This document shows positions 1 to 9,270 of a stretch of 64,000 nucleotides of DNA, piece by piece. Below the pieces are notes generated by a model. The model searched no databases and was not told the DNA's origin. It saw nothing but the letters and a program-made list of their open reading frames with translations. The stretch is from NCBI RefSeq assembly GCF_900070365.1, contig NZ_LN850107.1:930001-994000 (forward strand). The letters are read 5' to 3'. This DNA comes from Alloactinosynnema sp. L-07. GTDB taxonomy: Bacteria > Actinomycetota > Actinomycetes > Mycobacteriales > Pseudonocardiaceae. Made by a program: the position numbers and the translations under genes. Within the stretch, counting starts at the first letter, position 1. Every line of letters starts with the position of its first letter.

Positions 1-1241
1 TCGTCGGCGTCGGGATCGGCCCGTTCAACCTCTCCTTAGCCGCGCTCGCCTCGGCGACCGACTTACGCGCGCGGTTCTTCGACCGCGCACCAGAGTTCCG
101 CTGGCACCCCGGCCTCATGATCGACGGCACCACCATCCAGGTCCCCTTCCTCGCCGACCTCGTCACCCTGGTCGACCCCACGAGCCCGTTCTCGTTCCTC
201 AACTACCTGCGCGACCGCGACCGCCTCTACCCGTTCTACTTCGCCGAGCGCTTCCATATCCCGCGCGCCGAGTACGACGACTACTGCCGCTGGGCCAGCG
301 AACGCCTCGACTCCTGTGCGTTCGGCGCCGAGGTCGAGCGGATCGAGTGGTCCACAAAGGACAACGCGTTCGCGGTGACCACCTCGACCGGTGCCGTGCT
401 GAGCCGATCGGTGGTACTGGGTGTCGGGACCGCGCCCGTGCTGCCCGAACCGTTGCGGGGACTGGACAACGTGGTCCACTCCGCCGACTACCTCGTCGCC
501 CGCGACAAGCTGGTCGACGCCGGTGACGTCACGGTCGTCGGCTCGGGGCAGTCTGGCGCCGAGGTGTTCCTGGACCTGTTGCGGCGCAGGGAATCGGGCA
601 GGCTGCGGTGGCTCACCCGAACGTCCGCCTTCGCGCCGATGGAGTACTCCAAGCTCGGTTTGGAGCAGTTCACCCCTGACTATGTTCGCTACTTCCACGG
701 CCTCGACGCGCCCACCCGCGACCGGCTCGTGCCCGCCCAGTGGCAGCTCTACAAAGCCATCAGCGCCGAGACCATCGACGCCATCCACGACGAGCTCTAC
801 CAGCGCACCGTCGGCGGCGGCTGGCCTGAGGTGACGCTCGCGCCGGGCACCGAGGTCGTCGCCGCGCGGCCGGGCCTGGAACTCACCGTGCGACACGGCC
901 AGCAGGCGACCACGACCGAACTCCGCACCGACGCCGTCGTCTGCGCCACCGGCTATGTCGAACGCGACCTCGGCCCATTGCTGGCCGACGCGGCCTGCCG
1001 CGACGATTCCGGCAGGCTCCAGGTCGACGCCGACTACCGGCTCCGGCTGCGCCCGGGCATCACCGGCGCGGTCTACGTTCAGAACGCCGAGCGCCACACT
1101 CACGGCGTCGGCGCGCCCGATCTCGGCCTGGCCGCCTGGCGGTCGGCCACCATCGTCAACGCCGTGTGCGGCCGGGCGGTCTACCGGCTGCCCCAGCGCA
1201 CGGCGTTCACCACGTTCGGGTTGTCGGAGGGAGCGTTGTGA
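1..1241 (+). CDS. Lysine/ornithine/diamine N-hydroxylase, 5' partial
   Basis: FAD/NADPH-dependent N-monooxygenase of the IucD/PvdA/DesB family, which hydroxylates a terminal amine of lysine, ornithine or cadaverine for hydroxamate siderophores. The reading frame is open from base 3, and 412 residues are visible. The FAD loop GVGIGPFN stands at the extreme left edge, so only a few N-terminal residues are missing. An RWHPGLM segment typical of the family, an NADPH loop GSGQSGAE (about residue 180) and a C-terminal ATGY motif follow. The stop overlaps the next start by GTGA, so it is cotranscribed with the NIS synthetase. The substrate (cadaverine versus lysine) cannot be read from sequence. Confidence 0.93.
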   Translation, partial: VGVGIGPFNLSLAALASATDLRARFFDRAPEFRWHPGLMIDGTTIQVPFLADLVTLVDPTSPFSFLNYLRDRDRLYPFYFAERFHIPRAEYDDYCRWASERLDSCAFGAEVERIEWSTKDNAFAVTTSTGAVLSRSVVLGVGTAPVLPEPLRGLDNVVHSADYLVARDKLVDAGDVTVVGSGQSGAEVFLDLLRRRESGRLRWLTRTSAFAPMEYSKLGLEQFTPDYVRYFHGLDAPTRDRLVPAQWQLYKAISAETIDAIHDELYQRTVGGGWPEVTLAPGTEVVAARPGLELTVRHGQQATTTELRTDAVVCATGYVERDLGPLLADAACRDDSGRLQVDADYRLRLRPGITGAVYVQNAERHTHGVGAPDLGLAAWRSATIVNAVCGRAVYRLPQRTAFTTFGLSEGAL

Positions 1242-3004
1242 CTCGCGGTGCGCAAGCCTGGCGTGAGGCCGGGGCGTTGGTCGTGCACAAGATGCTCGGC
1301 GAGCTGAGCTACGAGGGGATGCTGCGGCCGGAACCGGCCGCACCGCCCGGGGACGGGGGCTACCGGGCGTGGACGATCACGCTGCCGGGAGCCACCTACG
1401 CGTTCGTGGCCAGGACCGGCGCGTTCGAGTCGTGGGCGGTGCGCCCCGGCTCGGCGACCCGCGACGGCGTGCCCGCCGACGACCCCAGGACGTTGGTGGT
1501 CGACGCGCGCGAGGAACTGGGCCTGACCGGGCTGCGGCTGGCCGAGGTGCTGGCCGAGCTGACCGCGACCGTCACCAACGAGGCCACCCGGCTCGAACAC
1601 GCGCCGACCGCCGCCGAACTTGTCGCCATGGACTACGACACCGCCGACGGGCACCTGACCGGGCACCCTCGATTGGTGATGAACAAGGGCCGGGTCGGGT
1701 TCTCCGCCGCCGACCGCGCCCGGTTCGCGCCCGAGGCCGGGGCTGGGTTCGGCTTGCCGTGGCTGGCCGTGCACCGCGACCACGCGTCGTTCCGGAGCGT
1801 GGACGGGCTCGCCGAGGAGCAGCTGCTCACCGAGGAACTGGGTCCGGACCAGCTGGCGATGTTCCGCGCGGCGCTGCCGGATCCGCAGAACTATGTCCTG
1901 GTGCCGGTGCATCCGTGGCAGTTGGACGAGATCGTCGGCACGTACTACGCCGCCGAACTGGCGACCGGCGTCATCGTCCAACTTGGCGAGGGCCGCGACC
2001 GCTATCGCCCACACCAGACCATCCGCACGCTGGCCAACGTCAGCCACCCGACCCGCCGCGACGTCAAGACGGCTGTGTCGGTGCGCAACACCCTTGTCTA
2101 CAGAGGACTCAACTCGGCCGCCACGCTCGCCGCTCCTGAGGTCACGACCTGGCTGCGCGAGGTGCACGCGGGCGACGAGCTGTTACGGGAGTACGGGTTC
2201 GACCTGCTCGGCGAGGTTGCGAGCGTGTCGGTCAGGCATCCGCTGTTCGGCGCGATAGACGAGCTGCCCTACCGCTTCCACGAGACCTTGGGCGCGCTGT
2301 GGCGCGAGCCGATGCGCGCGCGGCTTGAGCCGGGGGAGCGGGCCATCTCCTTCGCCGCTCTGCCGTATGGGGGTCCGGACGGCGAGTCGGTGCTGGTGCG
2401 GCTCATCCGCGAGTCCGGTATGGACACTGGGACGTGGCTGCGGCTGGTCCTTGACATGACGCTCACCCCGCTGCTGCACTGGCTGCTCGCCCACGGCGTC
2501 GGGTTCTGCCCACACGGCCAGAACCTCGTCCTCGTCACCGACGCCCACGGCACGCCGCTGCGGGTGGCCATCAAGGACTTCGCCCAAGGCGTCGACCTGC
2601 TCGACGAGGACCTGCCGAGCTACGACCTGCTCGGTTCGGCCGCCCGCGCGGACATGCTGCGCTGGCCGGCGCACCTGCTGGCACAGTCCCTGTTCAGCTC
2701 CGTTTTCGCAGGTCAGCTGCGGTTCTGGGCCGAGGTGCTCGATGAGGAACTGAACTTCGGCAGGCCCCGGCTGTGGGCTTTGGTCCGGGAGATCGTCGGC
2801 GCCTACCGTGACGCGCACCCGGAGACGGCGGCGCGGTTCGACGCGTGCGGGCTGTTCGCGGTGGATGTGGAGCGGGTGTGCCTCAACCGCGAACACCTGG
2901 CCGGGCAGGGATTCGACAAGATCGAGCGCGACGACGAGTTCGATGTCCGGTTCGGCCGTGCCGTGAACCCGCTGGCGGGACCGGACGCCGGGGGTGCCTG
3001 GTGA
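1238..3004 (+). CDS. IucA/IucC-family NIS siderophore synthetase
   Basis: ATP-dependent NRPS-independent siderophore synthetase that adenylates a carboxylate and condenses it with a hydroxylated amine. The 588-residue length is normal for the family. Visible family motifs include GHPRLVMNKGRVGFS (about residue 146), HPWQ, KTAVSVRNTLVYRG, HGQN and KDFAQGVDLLD. The GHP-x-NKGR and RNT-x-YRGL forms resemble DesD-type enzymes (desferrioxamine) more than aerobactin IucA; this is an inference from motif style. GTG start overlaps the hydroxylase stop by 4 bp, and its own stop overlaps the next gene by 4 bp. Confidence 0.93.
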   Translation: MTRGAQAWREAGALVVHKMLGELSYEGMLRPEPAAPPGDGGYRAWTITLPGATYAFVARTGAFESWAVRPGSATRDGVPADDPRTLVVDAREELGLTGLRLAEVLAELTATVTNEATRLEHAPTAAELVAMDYDTADGHLTGHPRLVMNKGRVGFSAADRARFAPEAGAGFGLPWLAVHRDHASFRSVDGLAEEQLLTEELGPDQLAMFRAALPDPQNYVLVPVHPWQLDEIVGTYYAAELATGVIVQLGEGRDRYRPHQTIRTLANVSHPTRRDVKTAVSVRNTLVYRGLNSAATLAAPEVTTWLREVHAGDELLREYGFDLLGEVASVSVRHPLFGAIDELPYRFHETLGALWREPMRARLEPGERAISFAALPYGGPDGESVLVRLIRESGMDTGTWLRLVLDMTLTPLLHWLLAHGVGFCPHGQNLVLVTDAHGTPLRVAIKDFAQGVDLLDEDLPSYDLLGSAARADMLRWPAHLLAQSLFSSVFAGQLRFWAEVLDEELNFGRPRLWALVREIVGAYRDAHPETAARFDACGLFAVDVERVCLNREHLAGQGFDKIERDDEFDVRFGRAVNPLAGPDAGGAW

Positions 3005-4350
3005 TCCAGCACGCCAGACCAGTCGGTCCGCGCACCTTGGCCGACCGCGCCCTCACCGCGTCAGCGCTGTCCGGGGCGTTGCGGGCGGCGGTGGCGTCGG
3101 GTTCGGTGCGCCGGATCATCTGCCTGGTACCCGATCCACATACCCGGTTCGCGTCCGTCGAGGTCGGTGCCGAGTTCTTTGTGGACACTGTCCTCGTGTC
3201 GGGCTACGGCCTGTGCGCCTACGTCTTCGGCTGGAACCCGGAGCGTCAGCCGGTCAACGCCTCGGCGGTCGACCAGTTCCTCGGCGGCTACGGGGATCTA
3301 CGGATGCGGCCCGACCTGGCCACTCTCGCCCCCGCGGGCCCCGGAACGTGGTTCGTGGTCTGCGACGTCGAGTGGCCCGACGGCCGCCCGGTCGCCGAGG
3401 CGCCGCGGAGTGTGCTCAAGGAACAGCTGACCGCGGCCGAGAAGGCGGGCTTGGTGCCAGCGGTCGGCATCGAGCACGAGGTCACCTTCACCGACGCGGC
3501 GGGCCACCCGCTCACCAAGGGCGGCCTCGACTACGCCGTCGGCGGCACCGAACCCCTTTCCGACCTGCTGGACAAGGTCAGCGACGCATTGGACGCGTTG
3601 GCGCTGGGCACGGAGTCCGCGCGCGGCGAGTGTCACCCCGGCCAGTACGAGATCGTCCTGCGCCACCGCGACGCCCTCGCCGCCTGCGACGACGCCATGC
3701 TCCACCAACTCGCCATCCGCCGAGCCGCCGCCGCACACGGTGTCCGCGCGGGCTACCTGGCCGCCGAGGCCACCGGCCAGGGCGGCTCCTGCCACGTGCA
3801 CCTCTCCCTCACCGACCCGGCGGGCGCCCCGATGGTCGCGGGCGCCCGGCCGACCGAGCCGTCCACTGTGTTCGGCCACTTCCTCGCGGGTGTCCTGCGC
3901 GCGGCGCCCGATCTGACCGCGTTCTGGGCGCCGACGTGGAACTCCTACGTCCGCCTGCGCACGGCGCCGTTCTCACCCCGCACGCTGCGGTGGGGGACCG
4001 ACGACCGGACCGCCGCGGTCCGCCTGGTCGGCCACGGCCCGTCCCTGCGCATGGAGGCGCGGTTCGCGGGCGCCGACGCGCAGCCGCACCTGGTGGTGGC
4101 GGCCCTGATCGCGTCCGGTCTGTCCGGAGTGGACGAACGGCTGGACCTTCCCGCCGAGGGGCGGGTCGTCGGCGACCTCGCGCGAACCCCGTGGGAGGCC
4201 CAGACCCGCCTCAGCGACTCCAAACTCGCCAGGGCGATCCTGGGCGACGCGGTGGTCGACCACCGCGTCGCGATGCTGGGCGAGGAACTGACCACCGGCC
4301 TGGACTCCGTCTCGGACTGGCAGCGCACGAGAGGGGACCTGCGGTCGTGA
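3001..4350 (+). CDS. Glutamine synthetase-like gamma-glutamyl ligase
   Basis: 449-residue glutamine-synthetase fold ligase, most likely a gamma-glutamylamide (GlnA3/GMAS-like) enzyme rather than housekeeping GlnA. The N-terminal beta-grasp segment (DPHTRFASVEVGAEFF) is present. So are the metal and substrate motifs: IEHEVTF, GECHPGQYEI, GGSCHVHLSL, NSYVRLR and RMEARFAG, so the active site looks intact. The GTG start sits in a GTGA overlap with the siderophore synthetase, and its own end overlaps a HAD gene. Family members ligate glutamate to amines; position in a siderophore operon suggests handling of a diamine or amino acid precursor, which is inference. Confidence 0.85.
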   Translation: MIQHARPVGPRTLADRALTASALSGALRAAVASGSVRRIICLVPDPHTRFASVEVGAEFFVDTVLVSGYGLCAYVFGWNPERQPVNASAVDQFLGGYGDLRMRPDLATLAPAGPGTWFVVCDVEWPDGRPVAEAPRSVLKEQLTAAEKAGLVPAVGIEHEVTFTDAAGHPLTKGGLDYAVGGTEPLSDLLDKVSDALDALALGTESARGECHPGQYEIVLRHRDALAACDDAMLHQLAIRRAAAAHGVRAGYLAAEATGQGGSCHVHLSLTDPAGAPMVAGARPTEPSTVFGHFLAGVLRAAPDLTAFWAPTWNSYVRLRTAPFSPRTLRWGTDDRTAAVRLVGHGPSLRMEARFAGADAQPHLVVAALIASGLSGVDERLDLPAEGRVVGDLARTPWEAQTRLSDSKLARAILGDAVVDHRVAMLGEELTTGLDSVSDWQRTRGDLRS

Positions 4351-4967
4351 GCGGGCTGGTGGTCGGATTCGACCTGGACATGACGCTGATCGACGCGCGG
4401 GCGGGCATGGTCGACCAGGTGCACGCGATCGGGCGAAAGACCGGCATCCCGCTCGACGGCGTGGCGTTCATCGCCGAGTTGGGGCCGCCGCTGCGTCAGA
4501 AGTTCCGCGAGCAGGGCGTCCCGGAGGACCGGATGGACGAGTTCATCGACTTGTTCCGCGCCGACTATCCCGAGGTAGTCATCCCCGGCACGGTCGCGCT
4601 ACCGGGCGCGGCCGAGGCCATCAAGGCCGTCCACGCGGTGGGCGGTCGCGCGGTGGTGGTCACGGCCAAGCACACGCCCAACGCCGAACTGCACGTCAAG
4701 GCACTCGGGTGGACGGTCGACGCGGTCATCGGCGGACTCTGGGCGGCAGCGAAGGCCCCGGAGCTGGTGCGGCAGGGCGCGCAGATCTTCGTCGGCGACC
4801 ACGAGGGGGACATGGTGGGCGCGCTCGCGGCCGGTGCCGTGCCGGTCGGGGTCACGTCCGGGCCGTGCTCGGCGGCGGAACTCCGGGCGGCCGGAGCGGC
4901 GGTCGTGCTCGCCGACCTGGGCGACTTTCCGACCTGGCTTGCCGGTTGGATAAAAAAACAAGCATGA
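4347..4967 (+). CDS. HAD-superfamily hydrolase
   Basis: 206-residue HAD phosphatase. Motif I DLDMTLID is near the N terminus, the motif II threonine lies in VVVTAK, motif III is a lysine around residue 133, and motif IV is GDHEGDM. Family members dephosphorylate small metabolites; the substrate is unknown. GTG start overlaps the upstream ligase stop (GTGA), making this the fourth gene of the siderophore-type operon. The C terminus is unusually lysine-rich (WIKKQA) because of an A7 tract. Confidence 0.82.
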   Translation: MSGLVVGFDLDMTLIDARAGMVDQVHAIGRKTGIPLDGVAFIAELGPPLRQKFREQGVPEDRMDEFIDLFRADYPEVVIPGTVALPGAAEAIKAVHAVGGRAVVVTAKHTPNAELHVKALGWTVDAVIGGLWAAAKAPELVRQGAQIFVGDHEGDMVGALAAGAVPVGVTSGPCSAAELRAAGAAVVLADLGDFPTWLAGWIKKQA

Positions 4968-4974
4968 CTGCTTG
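4951..4974 (-). terminator. Short hairpin with T-tract on the minus strand
   Basis: Perfect 6-bp inverted repeat (CAAGCA 4959-4964, TGCTTG 4969-4974) with the HAD stop codon in the loop. Read on the minus strand it is followed by seven T, the form of a small intrinsic terminator. No minus-strand gene points at it, so it may instead act on the plus strand without a U-tract or be accidental. Confidence 0.3.
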
Positions 4975-5006
4975 ATTCTGCGCACCCGCCGTGCCACGGT
5001 GGGTGC

Positions 5007-5792
5007 GTGGACCTGACCGCATTGCTGGCCGACCTGCGCGCCGAGAGCGACGAGATCGACTCCTGGGTCGCCGACCTGCCCGCCGACAGGTGGGCGACGC
5101 CGACCCCGGCCGAGGGCTGGACCGTCGCGCACCAGATCGCCCACCTGGCGTGGACCGACGAGCGGTCGCTGCTCGCCGCGACCGACGCCGACGCCTTCCA
5201 GGCCGAGTTCACGGCCGCGCTGACCAGCGGAAACCCGCAGCGACTCGTCGACGACGGCGCCGAGGAAGGCGCGGCCGTGCCGCCCGCGGAACTGCTCGCC
5301 AGGTGGCGTGAGCTGCGCGAAGCCCTCCAGGGCGCGCTGGCCGCGGTGCCGCCGGGGGTCAAGCTGCCCTGGTACGGCCCGCCGATGAGCGCGGCGTCCA
5401 TGGCGACCGCGCGGATGATGGAGACCTGGGCGCACGGCAACGACATCGCCGACGCGCTCGGCGTCAAACGGGTGCCCGCCGCGCGGATCAGGCACGTGGC
5501 CCACCTCGGGGTGCGGACCAGGGACTTCGCCTATCTGGTGAACGGCAGGACGGCGCCTACCGAAGCGTTCCGGGTCGAGCTGATCGCCCCCGACGGCTCG
5601 GTGTGGACGTGGGGACCGGACGACGCCGCGCAGCGGGTGACCGGGCTCGCCGTCGACTTCTGTCTGCTCGTCACCCAGCGCGCGCACCGCGATGACACCA
5701 CGCTGGTGGCCTACGGCGCCGACGCCGACGAGTGGCTCGACATCGCGCAGGCCTTCGCGGGCCCGCCCGGGGCCGGACGGGAGAAGTCATGA
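5007..5792 (+). CDS. TIGR03084/MDMPI-like DinB-fold metal-binding protein
   Basis: 261-residue protein with a maleylpyruvate-isomerase/DinB-like four-helix N-terminal domain ([20 protein letters not shown], then [11 protein letters not shown]) and a second conserved segment [12 protein letters not shown]. The histidines in these segments are probable metal ligands. The family is common in actinobacterial catabolic operons but its reaction is not established. GTG start; the stop overlaps the next ATG by 4 bp, so it is first in the acyl-CoA catabolic operon 5007-13758. Confidence 0.8.
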   Translation: MDLTALLADLRAESDEIDSWVADLPADRWATPTPAEGWTVAHQIAHLAWTDERSLLAATDADAFQAEFTAALTSGNPQRLVDDGAEEGAAVPPAELLARWRELREALQGALAAVPPGVKLPWYGPPMSAASMATARMMETWAHGNDIADALGVKRVPAARIRHVAHLGVRTRDFAYLVNGRTAPTEAFRVELIAPDGSVWTWGPDDAAQRVTGLAVDFCLLVTQRAHRDDTTLVAYGADADEWLDIAQAFAGPPGAGREKS

Positions 5793-7441
5793 TCCGCATC
5801 GGCAACGCCTCCGGCTTCTACGGCGACCGCCTCTCGTCCATGCGCGAGCTGCTGACCGGCGGCGATCTCGACGTGCTGACCGGCGACTACCTCGCTGAGC
5901 TGACCATGCTCATCCTCGGGCGTCAGCGGATGAAGGACCCGGCGGGCGGCTACGCCAAGACGTTCCTGCGCCAACTGGAGGACTGCCTCGGCTTGGCCAA
6001 GGACCGCGGTGTCAAGATCGTCAGCAACGCGGGCGGCCTCAACCCGGCAGGCCTGGCCGACGCGATCCGTGCGCTGGCCGAGCGGCTCGGGGTGGACGTG
6101 TCGGTTGCCCACGTCGAGGGCGACGACCTGCTACCGCGCGAGGGTGCGTTGACCGCAAACGCCTACCTTGGCGCGTGGGGGATCGCGGAGTGCCTCACCG
6201 CGGGCGCCGACATCGTCGTCACCGGCCGGGTAACCGATGCCTCACTCGTGGTCGGCCCCGCCGCGGCGCACTTCGGGTGGGCCCGCGACGACTTCGACGC
6301 ACTCGCCGGGGCGACCGTCGCCGGACACGTGATCGAGTGCGGCACGCAGGCCACGGGCGGCAACTTCGCGTTCTTCACCGAGGTCGCCGACCTCCGTCAC
6401 CCAGGCTTCCCGATCGCCGAGATCGAGGTGGATGGCTCGTCGGTCATCACCAAGCACGCGGGGACCGGCGGCGCGGTTACGGTGGAAACCGTTACGGCGC
6501 AACTGCTCTACGAGATCCAAGGCGCGGACTACCTTGGTCCGGACGTCACTACCCGGTTCGACTCGATCGCGCTGACCGCTGATGGTTCGGATCGTGTGCG
6601 GATAAGAGGGGTCACGGGTGGACCGCCGCCGGAGACCGTCAAAGTCTGTGTGAACACCCTTGACGGGTTCCGCAACAGCGCGACTTTCGTCCTCTGTGGA
6701 CTTGACATCGAGGCCAAGGCGAACCTGGTGCGGCGCCAGCTCGAAGGCGCCATCGGCGCGGACGGCATCACATGGACGCTCGCGCGGACCGACCACGCCG
6801 ACGCCGACACCGAGGAAGCCGCCAGCGCGTTGCTGCACGCGATAGTGAAGACCCCGGACCCGGCGCGGGCCAAGGCGTTCTCGCGGGCGACCGTGGAGCT
6901 GGCGCTGGCGTCCTTCCCCGGGTTCACGATGACGGCGCCGCCCGCGGACGGGACGCCGGTCGGGGTGTATCGGCCGGAGTACGTGTCGTCGGCGGAGGTC
7001 GAGCACGTCGCTGTCGTGGCGGGGCAGCGGCGGGTCGTCAAGTGGACGCCCGGTACCGCGGTCGAGCCGCGGTCGGTCGGTTGGACTGACCCGGGCACGG
7101 ACTTCGGGCCGACTCGCGGTGTGCCGCTCGGGCTCGTGGTCGGGGCGCGGTCGGGGGACAAGGGCGGTGACGCGAACCTCGGGCTGTGGGTGCGTCGGCC
7201 GGAGGCGTACGACTGGCTGGTGCGGACGCTGACCGTCGACCGGTTGCGGGTGTTGTTGCCGGAGACCGCCGAACTGGAGATCGAGCGGCACCTGCTGCCG
7301 AATCTGGTGGCGGTCAACTTCGTGGTGCACGGGCTGCTCGGCGCCGGGGTCGCCGCGGCGACGCGGTTCGACCCGCAGGCCAAGGCGTTGGGTGAGTGGA
7401 TTCGGTCGCGGCAGGTGGATGTTCCGGAGGTGTTTCTGTGA
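5789..7441 (+). CDS. atuA: AtuA-like acyclic terpene utilization protein (DUF1446)
   Basis: 550-residue DUF1446/AtuA protein. Visible hallmarks are the N-terminal [12 protein letters not shown], the VSNAGGLNP segment, [13 protein letters not shown] and [11 protein letters not shown]. AtuA is required for citronellol/geraniol use in Pseudomonas and is usually encoded with a biotin carboxylase and acyl-CoA dehydrogenases, as here; its exact reaction is unresolved. ATG start overlaps the upstream stop (ATGA) and its stop overlaps the next GTG. Confidence 0.88.
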   Translation: MIRIGNASGFYGDRLSSMRELLTGGDLDVLTGDYLAELTMLILGRQRMKDPAGGYAKTFLRQLEDCLGLAKDRGVKIVSNAGGLNPAGLADAIRALAERLGVDVSVAHVEGDDLLPREGALTANAYLGAWGIAECLTAGADIVVTGRVTDASLVVGPAAAHFGWARDDFDALAGATVAGHVIECGTQATGGNFAFFTEVADLRHPGFPIAEIEVDGSSVITKHAGTGGAVTVETVTAQLLYEIQGADYLGPDVTTRFDSIALTADGSDRVRIRGVTGGPPPETVKVCVNTLDGFRNSATFVLCGLDIEAKANLVRRQLEGAIGADGITWTLARTDHADADTEEAASALLHAIVKTPDPARAKAFSRATVELALASFPGFTMTAPPADGTPVGVYRPEYVSSAEVEHVAVVAGQRRVVKWTPGTAVEPRSVGWTDPGTDFGPTRGVPLGLVVGARSGDKGGDANLGLWVRRPEAYDWLVRTLTVDRLRVLLPETAELEIERHLLPNLVAVNFVVHGLLGAGVAAATRFDPQAKALGEWIRSRQVDVPEVFL

Positions 7442-8583
7442 GCTCTTTTGACACGCCGGAGCGGCAAGAGCTGCGCGCGACCGTACGCAGGTTCATGGCC
7501 GCGGAAGTGCTGCCCCATTTGGATTCTTGGGAGCGCGAAGGCGAGGTGCCTAGGTCGGTGCACCGCGTCGCGGGTGACCTCGGCCTGCTCGGGCTGGCGT
7601 TTCCGGAGTCGGTCGGCGGCGGTGGCGGCGACCTGATCGACGCGATGGTCGCCGTGGAAGAGATGCACTACGCGGGTGCCTCCGGTGGTCTGATCGCGGC
7701 CCTGCTGACCTGCGGGATCGCGCTGCCGCACATCGCGTTCGCCGGTGACGCCGCCCAGATCGACCGGTGGGTCCGGCCGACCCTGTCCGGCTCGATGATC
7801 GGGTCGCTGGCGATCACGGAACCCGACGGCGGGTCGGATGTCGCGGGCCTACGGACGACGGCGAAGCGCGACGGCGACGACTTCATTGTCAACGGGGCAA
7901 AGACATTCATCACCTCCGGCGTCCGCGCGGACTTCGTCACCATGGCGGTCCGGACCGGCGACGCGGGGGCGCACGGGATCTCGCTGCTGGTGATCGAGAA
8001 GGACACCCCCGGCTTCACGGTGTCACGGCGGCTGGAGAAGATGGGCTGGCTGTGCTCGGACACCGCCGAGCTGTCCTTTGTGGATTGCCGGGTGCCCGCG
8101 GCCAACCTGGTCGGCGCCGAGAACACCGGGTTCATCCAGATCGCGCAGAATTTCGTCGCCGAGCGGCTGACGCTGGCGGTACAGGCGTACGCGGCGGCGC
8201 AGCGGGCGCTGGACCTCACGCTGGAGTGGTGCAGGCTGCGCGAGACCTTCGGGCGGCCGCTGATCTCGCGTCAGTCGGTGCAGACCACGGTGACCGAGAT
8301 GACCCGCAAGATCGACGTCGCGCGGACGTACACACGGGACGTCGCGGAGCGGCACCTGGCGGGCGAGGAGGTCATCGCTCAGGTGTGTTTCGCGAAGAAC
8401 ACGGCGGTCGAGGCGGGGGAGTGGGTGGCCCACCAGGCCGTCCAACTCTTCGGCGGCCTCGGCTACATGCGCGAGTCCGAAGTGGAGCGCCACTACCGCG
8501 ACATGCGCATCCTGGGCATCGGCGGCGGCACCAACGAGATCATGACCGGCCTGGCCGCCAAGCGATTGGGGTACACCTCATGA
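7438..8583 (+). CDS. Acyl-CoA dehydrogenase (IVD/citronellyl-CoA type)
   Basis: 381-residue FAD acyl-CoA dehydrogenase. FAD/substrate motifs include ITEPDGGSD and FITSG. The C-terminal position that carries the catalytic Glu in short/medium-chain enzymes reads GIGGGTNEI, without Glu. A Glu is present in the helix-G segment NFVAERLTLA, the position used by isovaleryl-CoA dehydrogenase. This supports action on a branched substrate (isovaleryl-, citronellyl- or related CoA). GTG start overlaps the AtuA stop. Confidence 0.9.
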   Translation: MSSFDTPERQELRATVRRFMAAEVLPHLDSWEREGEVPRSVHRVAGDLGLLGLAFPESVGGGGGDLIDAMVAVEEMHYAGASGGLIAALLTCGIALPHIAFAGDAAQIDRWVRPTLSGSMIGSLAITEPDGGSDVAGLRTTAKRDGDDFIVNGAKTFITSGVRADFVTMAVRTGDAGAHGISLLVIEKDTPGFTVSRRLEKMGWLCSDTAELSFVDCRVPAANLVGAENTGFIQIAQNFVAERLTLAVQAYAAAQRALDLTLEWCRLRETFGRPLISRQSVQTTVTEMTRKIDVARTYTRDVAERHLAGEEVIAQVCFAKNTAVEAGEWVAHQAVQLFGGLGYMRESEVERHYRDMRILGIGGGTNEIMTGLAAKRLGYTS

Positions 8584-8703
8584 GGTTGCACACAATGCGG
8601 GACGGCTGTCCACAGCCCTCCAGCAACGAAGATCCTTTGACACCTCTCGCCGGCAGACTGGACCAGGGACGTCCCCCCTGGATTGGGCGGGGGCTTCGTG
8701 CTC

Positions 8704-9270
8704 GGAGGTTGGTGGCATGACGGTTCTGCGTTCTTTGGTGGATTCGTCCGGGGGCGGCTTCCAGGCCGATCGGGAGGCGATGCTGGCGAAGCTTGCCCAT
8801 CTCGACGGCGAGCACGCCAAGGCTGTGGCGGGCGGTGGCGAGAAGTACGTCGTCCGGCATCGCAAGCGAGGAAAGTTGCTGGCCCGCGAGCGGGTCGAAC
8901 TCCTTCTCGACCAGGACTCGCCCTGCCCACGACGCCGCTGCTCGCGTTGCCGAAACAGCCACGTGCACCCGGTATGCGTGCGGTCCCTGCGCCTTGACAG
9001 CGACGCCGTGGACACGCCGATACCAGGCCAACGTTATGGGTCACACCACAGGAGGTTGGTGGCATGACGGTTCTGCGTTCTTCGGTGGATTCGTCCGGGG
9101 GCGACTTCCAGGCCAATCGTGAGGCGATGCTGGCGAAGCTCGACCACCTCGACGGCGAGCACGCCAAGGCCGTCGCGGGCGGTGGCGAGAAGTATGTCGC
9201 CCGGCATCGCAAGCGTGGAAAGTTGCTGGCCCGCGAGCGGGTCGAGCTTCTCCTCGACCCGGACTCGCCC
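8704..9270 (+). repeat. Partial tandem duplication, 220 bp, offset 347 bp
   Basis: Bases 8704-8923 and 9051-9270 are direct repeats. By eye about 16 of 220 positions differ (about 93% identity), including an identical 13-base ribosome-site stretch ggaggttggtggc before each ATG. Homology stops abruptly after base 8923. The 127 bases between the copies (8924-9050) match nothing I recognise. The left copy is a remnant of the carboxylase beta gene, and the right copy is the intact gene. Confidence 0.92.
8717..8923 (+). pseudogene. Truncated 5' copy of carboxylase beta subunit gene
   Basis: Starts MTVLRSLVDSSGGG and matches the first 69 codons of the intact gene at 9064, then loses homology. The frame runs on to a stop at 9067 through unrelated sequence, giving a 116-residue ORF with no carboxylase catalytic region. 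Of the roughly 16 differences, about 10 are synonymous. That suggests either a decayed paralogue or past purifying selection rather than a brand-new duplication. It keeps a good ribosome site, so a short product could still be made. The preceding 120 bases (8584-8703) hold only a 6-bp hairpin at 8663-8681. Confidence 0.75.

Noticed and set aside
8493..9212. Minus-strand ORF across the duplication
   Set aside because: Both repeat copies generate similar shadow frames because of high GC; no motif or ribosome site.
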